A DNA stretch of 64,000 bases, from contig NZ_CP064908.1 of the NCBI RefSeq assembly GCF_015841355.1, positions 124,001 through 188,000 of the forward strand, given 5' to 3'. This document shows positions 1-8,266 of the stretch, in pieces (within the stretch, counting starts at the first letter, position 1; each line of letters begins with the position of its first letter). This DNA is from Synechococcus sp. CBW1107 (GTDB taxonomy: Bacteria > Cyanobacteriota > Cyanobacteriia > PCC-6307 > Cyanobiaceae). The notes under the pieces are model-generated. The model did no database searches. It had not been told where the DNA came from and was given only the letters and a program-made list of their open reading frames with translations. Position numbers and translations under genes: made by a program.

Positions 1-1196
1 AACCCGACCGGGTCAACGGCCCTGCCAACGCCCAGGCCCTGCTGCGACTCTTCGGGGCCAGCGAAGAGGAGGTGAGGGTCACCCTCTTCCGCGACCACCA
101 TGCCTGGTGCCCCTACTGCCAGAAGGTGTGGCTGTGGCTGGAGGAGAAGCAGATCCCCTACCGGATCCGCAAGGTCACGATGTTCTGCTACGGGGAGAAG
201 GAACGCTGGTTCCGCCAGCTGGTGCCCTCCGGCATGCTGCCGGCCCTTCAGCTCGATGGCCGGCTGATCACCGAGAGCGACGACATCCTTCTGGCCCTGG
301 AGCGAGCCTTCGGTCCCCTGAACCGCGGCATGACCGACCCGGCGGTGCTGCCCTTGCGCCAACTGGAGCGGCTGCTGTTCCGCGCCTGGTGCCAGTGGCT
401 GTGCAGCCCCGGATTAAGCCCGGCCCAGGAGGAGCGCGCCGCCGCTCAGTTCGATCGGGTGGCCGCGGCGGTGGATGAGGTCCTGAGCTCCAGCCCCGGC
501 CCCTATCTGCTGGAGACGTTCAGCAGCGCCGATGTGGTGATCACTCCCTACATCGAGCGCATGAGTGCCAGCCTCTTCTATTACAAGGGCTATCCCCTGC
601 GCTCCCGTCACCCCGCCATCGCGGCCTGGTTCGAGGCGATGGAAACCCGTCCCACCTACCTGGGCACCCAGAGCGACTTCCACACCCATGCCCACGACCT
701 CCCGCCCCAGATGGGTGGCTGCCACGACTGGGTCACACCGGAACAGCAAGCCGCCCAGCGGCGCGTGGATGAAGGGCCCTGGCCCGTGGCCAGCCCGGAT
801 CCGGAAACCTCCCAGCCGGAGCCTGAGGGATCAGCTCTGGTCGCCCTGGCGCGAGTGCTGAAGCACCGCCAGACGATCGCAGCGGTCAACCCCGACGAAC
901 CGGAGCGCTTTGACCGGGCCCTGCGTTGCGCCCTGAGCACCCTGGTGGGTTCATCTCTGCCCCAGCCACCGGCAGGATCCGCCCCGGGCCTGCGCTATCT
1001 GCGCGATCGCATCAGTGTGCCCCGCGACATGCCTCTGCACGCCGCCCGTCGGCTGCGCCAGGCCCTCGGAGCCGCCATCGGGGCGGCCGAGGGCCCGAAG
1101 GAGGCCATGTCGGCTCTGCCTCGGCAGCACCGCCGCGACCAGGATCCCAGACCATTCCTCGGACTGGATCGCGCCCCGGCAGCGATCACCCCATGA
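1..1196 (+). CDS. Glutathione S-transferase family protein, 5' end outside window
   Basis: The reading frame is open from base 3 to the TGA at 1194-1196, and the residues before the first in-window GTG (72) look coding ([17 protein letters not shown]). The true start therefore lies upstream and the gene is partial. The visible part begins with a thioredoxin-like GST N-domain carrying a glutaredoxin-like CPYC motif (AWCPYCQK), followed by a cis-Pro/SNAIL-type region (GMLPAL, ITESD) and an all-helical C-domain. A C-terminal extension of about 150 residues beyond the GST fold is unassigned. Such proteins probably use or reduce glutathione adducts in the cytoplasm; the substrate is unknown. The stop overlaps the dedA start (ATGA), so the two are probably co-translated. 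Confidence 0.85.
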   Translation, partial: PDRVNGPANAQALLRLFGASEEEVRVTLFRDHHAWCPYCQKVWLWLEEKQIPYRIRKVTMFCYGEKERWFRQLVPSGMLPALQLDGRLITESDDILLALERAFGPLNRGMTDPAVLPLRQLERLLFRAWCQWLCSPGLSPAQEERAAAQFDRVAAAVDEVLSSSPGPYLLETFSSADVVITPYIERMSASLFYYKGYPLRSRHPAIAAWFEAMETRPTYLGTQSDFHTHAHDLPPQMGGCHDWVTPEQQAAQRRVDEGPWPVASPDPETSQPEPEGSALVALARVLKHRQTIAAVNPDEPERFDRALRCALSTLVGSSLPQPPAGSAPGLRYLRDRISVPRDMPLHAARRLRQALGAAIGAAEGPKEAMSALPRQHRRDQDPRPFLGLDRAPAAITP

Positions 1197-1849
1197 GCAC
1201 ACCATGGAGTGACCTGATCAGCCTGGAGCAACTGCAGAAGCTCCTCGCCCACTGGGGTTACCTGGTGGTGTTCCTGGCGATGCTGCTGGAGAATGCAGGC
1301 CTGCCCCTGCCGGGTGAAACGCTCACGCTGCTGGGGGGCTACGCCGCCGGCAGCGGTCAGCTCAACCTGCTGGGTGTGATCACAGCCGCCACCGGCGGAG
1401 CCGTGCTGGGTGACAACCTGGGCTATCTGGTGGGGCGTCGGGCCGGCTGGGGTCTGGTGCAGCGCGCTGGTGCCCTGCTGGGCCAGAAACCCGAGCAAGT
1501 CGAGAAACTCCGTCAACGGTTCCTGCGCCATGCTGAGCTCTCGGTGCTGCTGGGACGCTTCGTGGCGGTTCTGAGGGTGTTGGCCGGACCCATGGCAGGC
1601 GCCGTGGCAATGCCCTACCGCCGTTTCGTCGTGTGCAACCTGCTGGGGGCGATGCTCTGGGCCAGCTCCATGGTCAGCCTGGCCTGGCTGGGGGGCCGCT
1701 GGATCCCTATGGAGCGGATGCTTCGGGGTGTGGTCGAGTTCGGCCTGGGTGCGCTGGTGCTGGTGGTGGTGATCCTGGTGCTGCCGAAGCTGCTCTCACG
1801 CTGGGAGAAGCGCTGGATCGAGCCGTCCTCAGCCGTTGACCCGCCATGA
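1193..1849 (+). CDS. DedA family membrane protein
   Basis: 218 aa. The family signature is clear: an N-terminal re-entrant segment with [10 protein letters not shown], a [13 protein letters not shown] block, then FGRFVAVLR-type residues ([18 protein letters not shown]) before the last hydrophobic helices. DedA/VTT proteins are inner-membrane proteins, and some act as undecaprenyl-phosphate or phospholipid flippases. The exact substrate here cannot be read from sequence. The ATG at 1193 overlaps the previous stop by 4 nt and the stop overlaps the next ATG by 4 nt, so this is the middle of a three-gene coupled unit. Longer in-frame starts upstream (926) lie inside the GST gene and are less likely. 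Confidence 0.9.
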   Translation: MSTPWSDLISLEQLQKLLAHWGYLVVFLAMLLENAGLPLPGETLTLLGGYAAGSGQLNLLGVITAATGGAVLGDNLGYLVGRRAGWGLVQRAGALLGQKPEQVEKLRQRFLRHAELSVLLGRFVAVLRVLAGPMAGAVAMPYRRFVVCNLLGAMLWASSMVSLAWLGGRWIPMERMLRGVVEFGLGALVLVVVILVLPKLLSRWEKRWIEPSSAVDPP

Positions 1850-2427
1850 ATCACCATCGCCTCAACAGCACGCGACTGCTCGCGCCCCTGGCCGCCATCG
1901 GCTTGAGCCTGATGATCACAGGGACAGGCCTGGTGGCACCTGCTGCGGCCATGGGCGATGAGCAGGCCGGCCAGACCCAGTTCCTGCGTGCCCCCTGGAA
2001 ACTGCGCTGGCGCACCTACTACTCGACCGTCTTTGATCGCGGCGGCGAGTACTACGTCACGATCGAGATGCCCGAGGAGGCCGGTGCGGGGCTGGGGGCG
2101 CTCGAGATCCGTCAGATCTCGGGAGCCGACTGGCGCTTCTCCTTCGACGACTCCCGCACCCGCGCCTTCCTGGGCCAGCCCAGGCGGGAAGGCCCGCCGG
2201 TGCCGGTCCAGGCCAGCTTCAACGACGCCAGTCGGCTGTTTCGCATCACCTTCCCGTCGCCGCCCGCTCCAGGGCAGACCGTGACAGTGGCGCTGCGGCC
2301 CTGGAGCAACCCTTCCAGCGCCGATGTCTATCAGTTTTCGGTGGTGGCCTTCCCGGCCGGGCCGAATCCCGTTGCCCAGCAGGTCGGCATTGCCAGGATG
2401 TCGATCTACCCGCCGGTGGATTTCTGA
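1846..2427 (+). CDS. DUF2808 domain secreted protein
   Basis: 193 aa with an N-terminal signal peptide (hydrophobic stretch ending near APAAAM, about residue 36). The mature part has the layout of the cyanobacterial DUF2808 family: TQFLRAPW start, YYSTVFDRGGEYYVTIEMPEEAG, an IRQISG strand and a C-terminal PVAQQVGIARMSIY segment. The function of the family is not established; it is exported, probably to periplasm or cell surface. The start overlaps the dedA stop (ATGA). The last 22 bp overlap the convergent VOC gene. Confidence 0.8.
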   Translation: MNHHRLNSTRLLAPLAAIGLSLMITGTGLVAPAAAMGDEQAGQTQFLRAPWKLRWRTYYSTVFDRGGEYYVTIEMPEEAGAGLGALEIRQISGADWRFSFDDSRTRAFLGQPRREGPPVPVQASFNDASRLFRITFPSPPAPGQTVTVALRPWSNPSSADVYQFSVVAFPAGPNPVAQQVGIARMSIYPPVDF

Positions 2428-2885
2428 TCACCGCCGCCTGGGGGGAGCTGCCGGTGCCGCTCACCCACCTGTTGACAGGACTCCAGTCCGGTGATCGCCT
2501 CGGGGTTGCTGTAGTGCTTGAACTCCAGCCAATTGCCCGAGGGATCGATCAGAAACAGACTGCGGTGCTCGAGGGGGGTGCCTGAAAAACGCAGGCGCGG
2601 CTCACCCTCCAGCCGCAGGCCCTGAGCGCGGGCCCGCTGCTCGAGGGCGTCCAGCTCCTCGGAACTGGCGAACACCAGACCGAAATGGCGGGGGTAGATG
2701 CCCTTCTGGGTCTGGGGCTCCCCAGGCTCCAGATGGGCCACCAACTGATGACCGCCCAGCTCGAGCACAAGAGCCTCGGCGCTGCGGCGGCCGCGCCGGC
2801 AACCCAGACCCTGCACGTACCAGTGTTCGGTGGCCTCCAGGTCGACAACGGGGAAGGCCAGATGAAACAGGGGCGCGGACGACAT
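2406..2885 (-). CDS. VOC family (glyoxalase-like) protein
   Basis: About 159 aa from the ATG at 2885. A 31-residue upstream extension is possible but is not part of the fold. Two beta-alpha-beta-beta-beta modules are visible, with candidate metal ligands in FHLAFPV, RHFGLVF and WLEFKHY (His/His/Glu pattern of the vicinal oxygen chelate superfamily). Cyanobacterial proteins of this kind are annotated as glyoxalase or dioxygenase-like, but the substrate is not known. The 3' end overlaps the convergent DUF2808 gene by 22 bp. A terminator hairpin lies just upstream, so it is transcribed separately from the next minus-strand gene. Confidence 0.8.
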   Translation of the reverse strand: MSSAPLFHLAFPVVDLEATEHWYVQGLGCRRGRRSAEALVLELGGHQLVAHLEPGEPQTQKGIYPRHFGLVFASSEELDALEQRARAQGLRLEGEPRLRFSGTPLEHRSLFLIDPSGNWLEFKHYSNPEAITGLESCQQVGERHRQLPPGGGDQKSTGG

Positions 2886-2929
2886 CGCGACGGGGGCGCG
2901 GACGGGCAGAACCAGTGTGGCGCCCACAG

Positions 2930-2960
2930 AAAAGCCCCCGGTGAACACGCGGGGGCTTTT
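2930..2960 (-). terminator. Rho-independent, potentially bidirectional terminator
   Basis: A perfect 10-bp stem (AAAAGCCCCC at 2930-2939 with GGGGGCTTTT at 2951-2960) encloses an 11-nt loop. The A/T ends of the stem give a short U-tract on either strand. It sits between the minus-strand gene ending at 3110 and the VOC gene start at 2885, so it most likely ends transcription of the upstream minus-strand gene and isolates the VOC gene. Confidence 0.8.
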
Positions 2961-3109
2961 CCGGAGCCAGCCATGCAACCTGGGGGGGCGCAGGCGGCTC
3001 AGGGGCCGACGGGGTGGAGGGGTCGCCGGTCATTCCATAGCTAGCCCTGCTGACTCAGGCCAAGCCAGCGCCGGAGACCAAACGCAACACGCCGGGGCCG
3101 CAGGAGAGC

Positions 3110-3541
3110 TCAGAGGCGGCGACGGAAACCATCGCTGAATCCCACCGAGGGAGTGGAGCGCTCATCACTCGAACGGCTGAGCTGCCAGACATTGCGGCTC
3201 AGGCGCTGGGCGGTGAGGCCGGCCCGGCGCACCACGGCGGTGCCGGGCCGGGCCCCCAGCAGCAGGGTCACCTCCTGGGTGGTGAGAGGAGCGCCGGTCT
3301 GGACGGCCAGGGAGATCGCCTCGAGACGGCCCTTCAGAGTCGACACGGTGGCGGATCCCTCGACTTCCGCATCGAGTTCGAGCAGAGGCAGCTCGGCGCC
3401 CGTGCTGGCCATGCCGCGCATCAGACCCAGTCCCACCACGGCCAGGGCCTGCTCGGGTTTGACACCCTGCTCGATCGCACCGCTGATCCACTCGGAGAAG
3501 GTGGTGGTGGGGTTCACCGTGCTGCTGGATTTCGGAGCCAC
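3110..3541 (-). CDS. Conserved hypothetical protein
   Basis: 143 aa if started at the GTG at 3541. A longer ORF reaches 3763, but that N-terminal part is low-complexity, has no convincing start and would run under the csoS1D start. The body is helical and amphipathic (SEWISGAIEQGVKPEQALAV, then GAPLTTQEVTLLLGARPG), ending in a basic tail. The second half could hold a small winged-helix or helix-turn-helix element, but this is only an impression. No function assigned. A strong hairpin terminator follows at 2930-2960. Confidence 0.55.
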   Translation of the reverse strand: MAPKSSSTVNPTTTFSEWISGAIEQGVKPEQALAVVGLGLMRGMASTGAELPLLELDAEVEGSATVSTLKGRLEAISLAVQTGAPLTTQEVTLLLGARPGTAVVRRAGLTAQRLSRNVWQLSRSSDERSTPSVGFSDGFRRRL

Positions 3542-3747
3542 GGCGGTGATTCTCAAGGGTCTTGAGGCGAAGGTATCGGCTGTGCCGGTGCGCGCAAGGG
3601 GCTGGCCTCGTTTCAGCAGGAAACCGGAAGGGGCCGAAGGGTAGGATCCCCCTGCTTCCTCGAGAACCCAGTCCCCTGGGGATTCGGCCGGCTCGTTCAG
3701 GCCGGCTCTTTCAGGCCATCGCGCCACCCATCCCACAGGTCTGCTTG

Positions 3748-4464
3748 ATGCCCCGTTCGTCACGGATGGATTCCCGCCCGCCGAACGATTCAGGCCGAGG
3801 TCGTCAGGTTCGCCTCACAGGCAGCCACAGCCCCGCGGTGCAACCGCGTCAGGCCATCGAGCTGCGCGCCTACGTCTTTCTCGACTCATTGCAGCCCCAG
3901 CTGGCCGCCTACATGGGCACGGTGTCGCAGGGCTTCCTGCCCATTCCCGGCGATGCCTGCCTCTGGCTGGAGGTGGCGCCGGGCATGGCCGTGCACCGCC
4001 TCACCGACATCGCCCTCAAGGCCAGCACCGTTCGCCTCGGCCAGAAAGTGGTGGAGCGGGCCTTCGGGAGCCTCGCCCTGTACCACCGGGATCAGAGCAG
4101 CGTGCTGCTCTCCGGCCAGGCCGTGGTGGACGCGATGGGCACCACGGTGGAACGGCGTGGCCGCTGCGAAGTCACCTGGGACGAGATCATCCGGGCGATC
4201 ACCCCCGACCATGCGGTGCTGATCAACCGTCAGAACCGGCGCGGCTCGATGATCCAGGCCGGCATGAGCATGTTCATCCTCGAGACCGAACCGGCCGGCT
4301 ACGTGCTGATCGCCGCCAACGAGGCCGAGAAGTCGTCGAACATCACCGTGGTCGATGTCAAGGCCGTGGGTGCCTACGGGCGGCTCACCCTGGCGGGCCG
4401 GGAGGGCGACATCGACGAAGCCGCCGCCGCCGCCATGCGGGCGATCGAGATCATCAACCGCTGA
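3748..4464 (+). CDS. csoS1D: Carboxysome shell protein, tandem BMC domain (CsoS1D)
   Basis: 238 aa from the ATG at 3748. Two permuted BMC domains follow a disordered N-terminus of about 35 residues: domain 1 from [21 protein letters not shown], domain 2 from the [20 protein letters not shown] region to the end. The sequence closely resembles picocyanobacterial CsoS1D as I remember it. That protein forms stacked pseudohexameric trimers with a large gated pore, thought to pass RuBP and 3-PGA through the alpha-carboxysome shell. The gate Glu-Arg pair corresponds to E103-R104 here (VVERAFGS). The gene is convergent with rdgB, 36 bp away. In marine relatives csoS1D and a HAM1/rdgB gene sit next to csoS1-cbbLS, but none of those genes is in this window. 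Confidence 0.95.
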   Translation: MPRSSRMDSRPPNDSGRGRQVRLTGSHSPAVQPRQAIELRAYVFLDSLQPQLAAYMGTVSQGFLPIPGDACLWLEVAPGMAVHRLTDIALKASTVRLGQKVVERAFGSLALYHRDQSSVLLSGQAVVDAMGTTVERRGRCEVTWDEIIRAITPDHAVLINRQNRRGSMIQAGMSMFILETEPAGYVLIAANEAEKSSNITVVDVKAVGAYGRLTLAGREGDIDEAAAAAMRAIEIINR

Positions 4465-4500
4465 CGATCTCACACTCCCTCGGGAGACGGAGAAGAACGT

Positions 4501-5103
4501 TCAGGGCCGGCCGTTCACGTTCAGCCCCAGCACCCGCGGCAGAGCCACCGCCAGGGTGCGCAGAGCCTTGGCGCGGCTGCCGAGCTTCTCCAGCTGATGG
4601 GGAGGTAGTTCAGCGAGGGTGCAGCCCGCTTCGCGCACATGCAGCAGACGATTATAGCCGTAGCCGGGGGCGGCCACGGGCTGGCGCAGGATCTCCCCCC
4701 GGCAGATCCCCTCCGCCTCGAGCACGGTGGTGCCGCCTGGGTCGGCCAGGGCCAGGGCACTGATCAGGGCCGCGCTGCGGTAGGGGGTGTCCCCCAGTTC
4801 CTTGAGCAGACGGGCCATGCGCTGCTCATCGCCCTGGGCATAGCGGGCCGAGTACACGCCTGGGGCACCGTCAAGGGCATCCACCGCCAGGCCCGAGTCA
4901 TCGGCCAGAGCCCAGTGGCCGGTGATCCGGGCCACGGTCTCCGCCTTGAGCCGTGCGTTCTCGGCAAAGGTGCTGCCGGTTTCCTCCACCTCCAGTCCCT
5001 CGGGCTGCGGCATCACCACGAGATCCAGCGAGGCCAGCATCGCCTCCATCTCGTGGATCTTGTGGCGGTTGCCGCTGGCGATCACCAGCACGGGCCTGGG
5101 CAT
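4501..5103 (-). CDS. rdgB: XTP/dITP pyrophosphatase (RdgB/HAM1)
   Basis: 200 aa, full length for the family. Motifs: N-terminal SGNRHKIHEMEAML, ETGSTFAENARLKAE, and DDSGLAVDAL followed by PGVYSARYA. It hydrolyses ITP, XTP and their deoxy forms to monophosphates plus PPi, keeping deaminated purines out of nucleic acids. It is the last gene of a minus-strand block, 6 bp after the preceding hypothetical gene, and converges on csoS1D. Confidence 0.95.
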   Translation of the reverse strand: MPRPVLVIASGNRHKIHEMEAMLASLDLVVMPQPEGLEVEETGSTFAENARLKAETVARITGHWALADDSGLAVDALDGAPGVYSARYAQGDEQRMARLLKELGDTPYRSAALISALALADPGGTTVLEAEGICRGEILRQPVAAPGYGYNRLLHVREAGCTLAELPPHQLEKLGSRAKALRTLAVALPRVLGLNVNGRP

Positions 5104-5109
5104 GGCCGC

Positions 5110-5499
5110 TCAGCCCTGGGCGGCCAGAGGCCGGGAGCCCTGCCTGGGCACGGGGCCATCACGGTCGGAGCGGAAAATCAGCTCCAGATCGCCGGCATGC
5201 TCGGGCAGCAGGGAGATCAGCGCGGCCAGGGCCTGCAGGGTCTGGGGCGCGCCCTTGATCATCGTTTCGGAGCTCATCAGCACCACATCCAGCTCGGGGC
5301 CATCGGCCTGGGGCTGAACATCAGCGAACAGCTGAACCACCATCCCCTGGGGAGGAACGCGCATCACACCACTGAGGTGGGACGGACCCTGATGGTCGAA
5401 TTCGGCATTCAGACGCTGCAGGGCAGGCATCAGCTTCGGGATCAGTTCATGGCCCGCCGCAGGCCCCCGGGGCTTGAGCACGATGATCAGACGAGCCAT
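5110..5499 (-). CDS. Conserved hypothetical protein
   Basis: 129 aa from the ATG at 5499; a start nine codons upstream (5526) is possible. The sequence starts MARLIIVLKPRG and has alternating strand/helix patterns (LDVVLMSSETMIKGAPQTLQALAALISLLPEH), suggesting a small compact cytoplasmic alpha/beta protein. I do not recognise a family with a known role. It lies 6 bp before rdgB and 57 bp after the SDR gene, so it is probably in the same transcript. Confidence 0.6.
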   Translation of the reverse strand: MARLIIVLKPRGPAAGHELIPKLMPALQRLNAEFDHQGPSHLSGVMRVPPQGMVVQLFADVQPQADGPELDVVLMSSETMIKGAPQTLQALAALISLLPEHAGDLELIFRSDRDGPVPRQGSRPLAAQG

Positions 5500-5556
5500 C
5501 TCCGCCGCTGCGTTCGAGGCCCGCATCCTTGCGCAGCGCCGCCCCCCAGGGGGGGC

Positions 5557-6255
5557 TCACCACTCCCGCTGACAGCTGATGGCCAGCTCGAAGGGCACGG
5601 CACTGGCCGGCAGCGCCAGCAGGAGGCTCACCTGGGCGGCCAGATCCTCCGGCTGGGTCATCTCCTGGCGCGGGATGGCCTGCACCGCCGCCGCCATCTC
5701 GGTGTTCACCCAGCTCGGGCAGATCGCCGTGACCCGGATGCCCGCGTCCCAGCCCTCCTGGCGCATGCAGTCGCAGAGGGCCATCAGGGCGAACTTGCTG
5801 GTGGCATAAGCCGCCAGCCCCCCCCTCACACGCTTACCGCTCATCGAGACGAGCGTGATGATCCGGCCCCGGCCGCTGCGGACCAGCCAGGGCCACGCCG
5901 AACGGGTGAGCCACCAGGGGCCCATCAGGTTCACCGCCCAGATCCGCTCCGGCTCCGCCGCCTCTTCTGCACCGAACAGCAGTCCGGCCCGGGAGAACAC
6001 CCCGGCGCAGTGGATCAGCCCGTCGATCGAGCAAAAACGTCCGGCCGTGGCCGCCACCCAGGCCTCGGCGCTGGCCGGCTGGGTGGCCTCGTAGGGGTGC
6101 ACAAGCACCTGAGGCGAGGGCTCCAGCGAGGTGCCCTCCAGGGCCTGGGGGGTACGCACCCCCAGGCTGAGGCAGTGGCCTTCGGCCGCCAGGACGGTGG
6201 CGATCGCCCGGCCGATGCCACGGCTGGCGCCACTGATCAGCAGGGTGCGAGGCAT
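5557..6255 (-). CDS. Short-chain dehydrogenase/reductase
   Basis: 232 aa. Rossmann glycine motif SGASRGIG near residues 8-15, HCAG in place of the usual NNAG, Ser in LVSMSGK and the YATSK active-site block. This is a classical SDR fold. The first strand is followed by a basic/Thr region (GVRTPQ), compatible with NADP(H). The substrate is unknown. The ATG directly follows the stop of the 69-aa gene (TGA-ATG, no spacer), so the two are probably translationally coupled. Confidence 0.9.
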   Translation of the reverse strand: MPRTLLISGASRGIGRAIATVLAAEGHCLSLGVRTPQALEGTSLEPSPQVLVHPYEATQPASAEAWVAATAGRFCSIDGLIHCAGVFSRAGLLFGAEEAAEPERIWAVNLMGPWWLTRSAWPWLVRSGRGRIITLVSMSGKRVRGGLAAYATSKFALMALCDCMRQEGWDAGIRVTAICPSWVNTEMAAAVQAIPRQEMTQPEDLAAQVSLLLALPASAVPFELAISCQREW

Positions 6256-6465
6256 TCAGCCCTGGTGGTAGGCCGGATCGAGCCAGCAGCGGGGCATCGC
6301 TTCATCGGAGGGGAACACCAGGTCGGTCTTGCTGAACGACTGCGGTTCCTGCATCTCCTCACCAGCGTGGAAGCGCCCGCTCAGGCAAGAGGCGAAGGGG
6401 TCCATCAATTGCTTGACGTCGAGCACCTCCACCAAGCTGCCGTCGGGGCGGTATTTCAGGAACAT
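6256..6465 (-). CDS. Small conserved hypothetical protein (69 aa)
   Basis: Start chosen at the ATG at 6465 (MFLKYRPDGSLVEVLDV). The longer ORF to 6522 adds 19 residues with no coding feel. The protein has an acidic-hydrophobic profile with DPFASCLSGRFHAGEE and a C-terminal CWLDPAY. I recall similar 65-75 aa proteins in picocyanobacteria, without known function. It sits between the NCS2 permease (56 bp) and the SDR (0 bp). Confidence 0.7.
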   Translation of the reverse strand: MFLKYRPDGSLVEVLDVKQLMDPFASCLSGRFHAGEEMQEPQSFSKTDLVFPSDEAMPRCWLDPAYHQG

Positions 6466-6521
6466 GGGGCCCTCCAAGGGATCAGTCTCCGCTGTAGATC
6501 CGCGCCGGGCTCTCTGGAGCA

Positions 6522-8135
6522 TCAGCGTGGTGGAGCGTCACCGACTGGGTGGGGACCACGGCGGGAGCGCCGCTGCGCCCAGGCCGCCGCCGCGAACACC
6601 GCCGCCATCACCAGATAGCCGAGAGCCCAGTCGGCACCGGTGCCCCAGCCCAGATTCAGGACGGTGTCGGCGGGCGTGAAACGCCAGGCGTGGATCAGCC
6701 CGAACCAGGAGCCGGCAGCCGCCAGGAGCCCGCAGGCCGAGGCCGCCAGGAAGCGCTGCTCGATCACGTACACCAGCAGAGCTGAGAGCAACATCGCCGC
6801 CACGATCTGCCCCTGCTCGAGGGCGAAGGCTCCCGCCGCCCAGACGTCGGCCTGCTGCAGCGGCAGCAGCAGCGCGGGCCCGAAGGGTGGCCCCGCCCCG
6901 CCGGCGCCACCGGCCCGCAGCCCGGCTTTGAGCAGCAGGGCACCCCAGCCCGCCAGCCCCGGCAGCATGCCCAGCACCACGGCCGGAGCGTGGGCCGCAG
7001 GGGTGGCCTGGAAGCACTGGGCGGCGATCACGATGCCGATGTAGAGCACGATCGCCATCCCGGCCTCGATCGGCACCAGCTGGCCCATCAACCCGAACAG
7101 GCCGAACAGGCAGCCCAGGCCCATCAGCAGCCCGTTCAGCCAGGAGTAGCCGATCCTGGCGCCCATCCCCTTCCAGCCGGGATGGCCGATGTAGATGGTG
7201 GTGGGGAAGCAGGAGCCCAGCAGCGCCGCCGCGATCGTGCCCACGCCATTGATCAGCAGCGATCCCTTCACGGGATAGCGGTCGCCGGCGGCCTCGGCGC
7301 TCTCCAGGTTCTGCAGTGATCCGAGGATGTTGAACAGTCCCATCGGCACGATCACGCCGATCCAGGGCAGCAGCTGGTCACGGGCCTGCCAGAGAGCCCC
7401 CAGCTGAAGCCTGGGTGGATGCCAGCCCACCTGGGCGGCATTGGCCTGCCAGCTGATGGGATCCAGCCGCAGCAAGCCAGTGGCCGCGGCCAGGGCGATG
7501 CCGAGCAGCACCGCCAGCAGGCCGCCTGGGATGGGCAGGCGCAGGTTCCCGTAGTAGGTGAGCAGGATCACCGCCAGCACCGCCAGCCCCACGACGGGAT
7601 GGGCGTAGGTGCGCAGCAGGAAGCCCAGGGCGATGTAGCCCAGGGCGATGCCGGCCAGGGTGGAGAGCAGGGCGGCCCGCGGCAGCCAGCGGCGCAGTCC
7701 TCCCACGCACCAGGCCCCCGCCGATTCGATCAGCCCCGAGCCCAGGCAGGCCATCAGTCCCGCCTGCCAAGAGAGTCTGACGGCCTCGGCATCACTCAGA
7801 CCCTGACCGAGGGCCGTGAGCTTCACCGGCAGCATCACCAGGAACACATAGGCGAACAGGCTCACCGTGTTGATGCCGTAGGGCAGGGCGGTGCGGTCGG
7901 AGCGGCGCTCCACCCGGCCGAGTCGATGGGCCTGCCAGGCGTAGGCGGCATTGCCCACCACGAGGCTCATGCCTGTGGCCGGCAGGATCACCCCGAAGAT
8001 CAGGCCGTCGGGGTAACCCAGCACGCCCCGGCAGAGGCCGAGGATCAGCAGGATCTGGATCAGGTTGTCCAGTCCGAGTCCAAGCAGCCCGTCCCAGTCG
8101 CCGGGCACCAGCCAGCGGGGTCCCCTCTCGTCCAT
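6522..8135 (-). CDS. NCS2-family permease (xanthine/uracil/AzgA-like)
   Basis: 537 aa from the ATG at 8135, preceded by AAGGGG as ribosome-binding site. About 12-14 hydrophobic segments. NCS2-like features include the N-terminal VPGDWDGLLGLGLDNLIQ region, a Q/N-rich transmembrane motif around NILGSLQNLESAEAAGD (as in AzgA-type carriers) and the GSCFPTTIYIGHPGWK segment. It probably imports a purine, pyrimidine or related base; specificity cannot be read. It is the first gene of the block leading to rdgB, which handles deaminated purine nucleotides. That association is suggestive only. Confidence 0.85.
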   Translation of the reverse strand: MDERGPRWLVPGDWDGLLGLGLDNLIQILLILGLCRGVLGYPDGLIFGVILPATGMSLVVGNAAYAWQAHRLGRVERRSDRTALPYGINTVSLFAYVFLVMLPVKLTALGQGLSDAEAVRLSWQAGLMACLGSGLIESAGAWCVGGLRRWLPRAALLSTLAGIALGYIALGFLLRTYAHPVVGLAVLAVILLTYYGNLRLPIPGGLLAVLLGIALAAATGLLRLDPISWQANAAQVGWHPPRLQLGALWQARDQLLPWIGVIVPMGLFNILGSLQNLESAEAAGDRYPVKGSLLINGVGTIAAALLGSCFPTTIYIGHPGWKGMGARIGYSWLNGLLMGLGCLFGLFGLMGQLVPIEAGMAIVLYIGIVIAAQCFQATPAAHAPAVVLGMLPGLAGWGALLLKAGLRAGGAGGAGPPFGPALLLPLQQADVWAAGAFALEQGQIVAAMLLSALLVYVIEQRFLAASACGLLAAAGSWFGLIHAWRFTPADTVLNLGWGTGADWALGYLVMAAVFAAAAWAQRRSRRGPHPVGDAPPR

Positions 8136-8266
8136 GGCTCTGGCCCCTTGCTGGCCCCATGATCCTGTAGGCAGGACAGACGGCTGTGAATCCTTGTGAC
8201 CCTGACGGTTCCGCTCCCCTTCCATCCCTGAGGTTCAGGGCTGGAATCCCCTCCTGAAGGGCCGCG

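Noticed and set aside
4475-4486. CTCCC/GGGAG inverted repeat between csoS1D and rdgB
   Set aside because: Only two loop bases and no U-tract; too strained to call a terminator.
4639-6618. 659-aa plus-strand ORF
   Set aside because: Antisense to rdgB, the hypothetical gene and the SDR, all of which have clear motifs; composition is His/Gln/Gly-rich low complexity.
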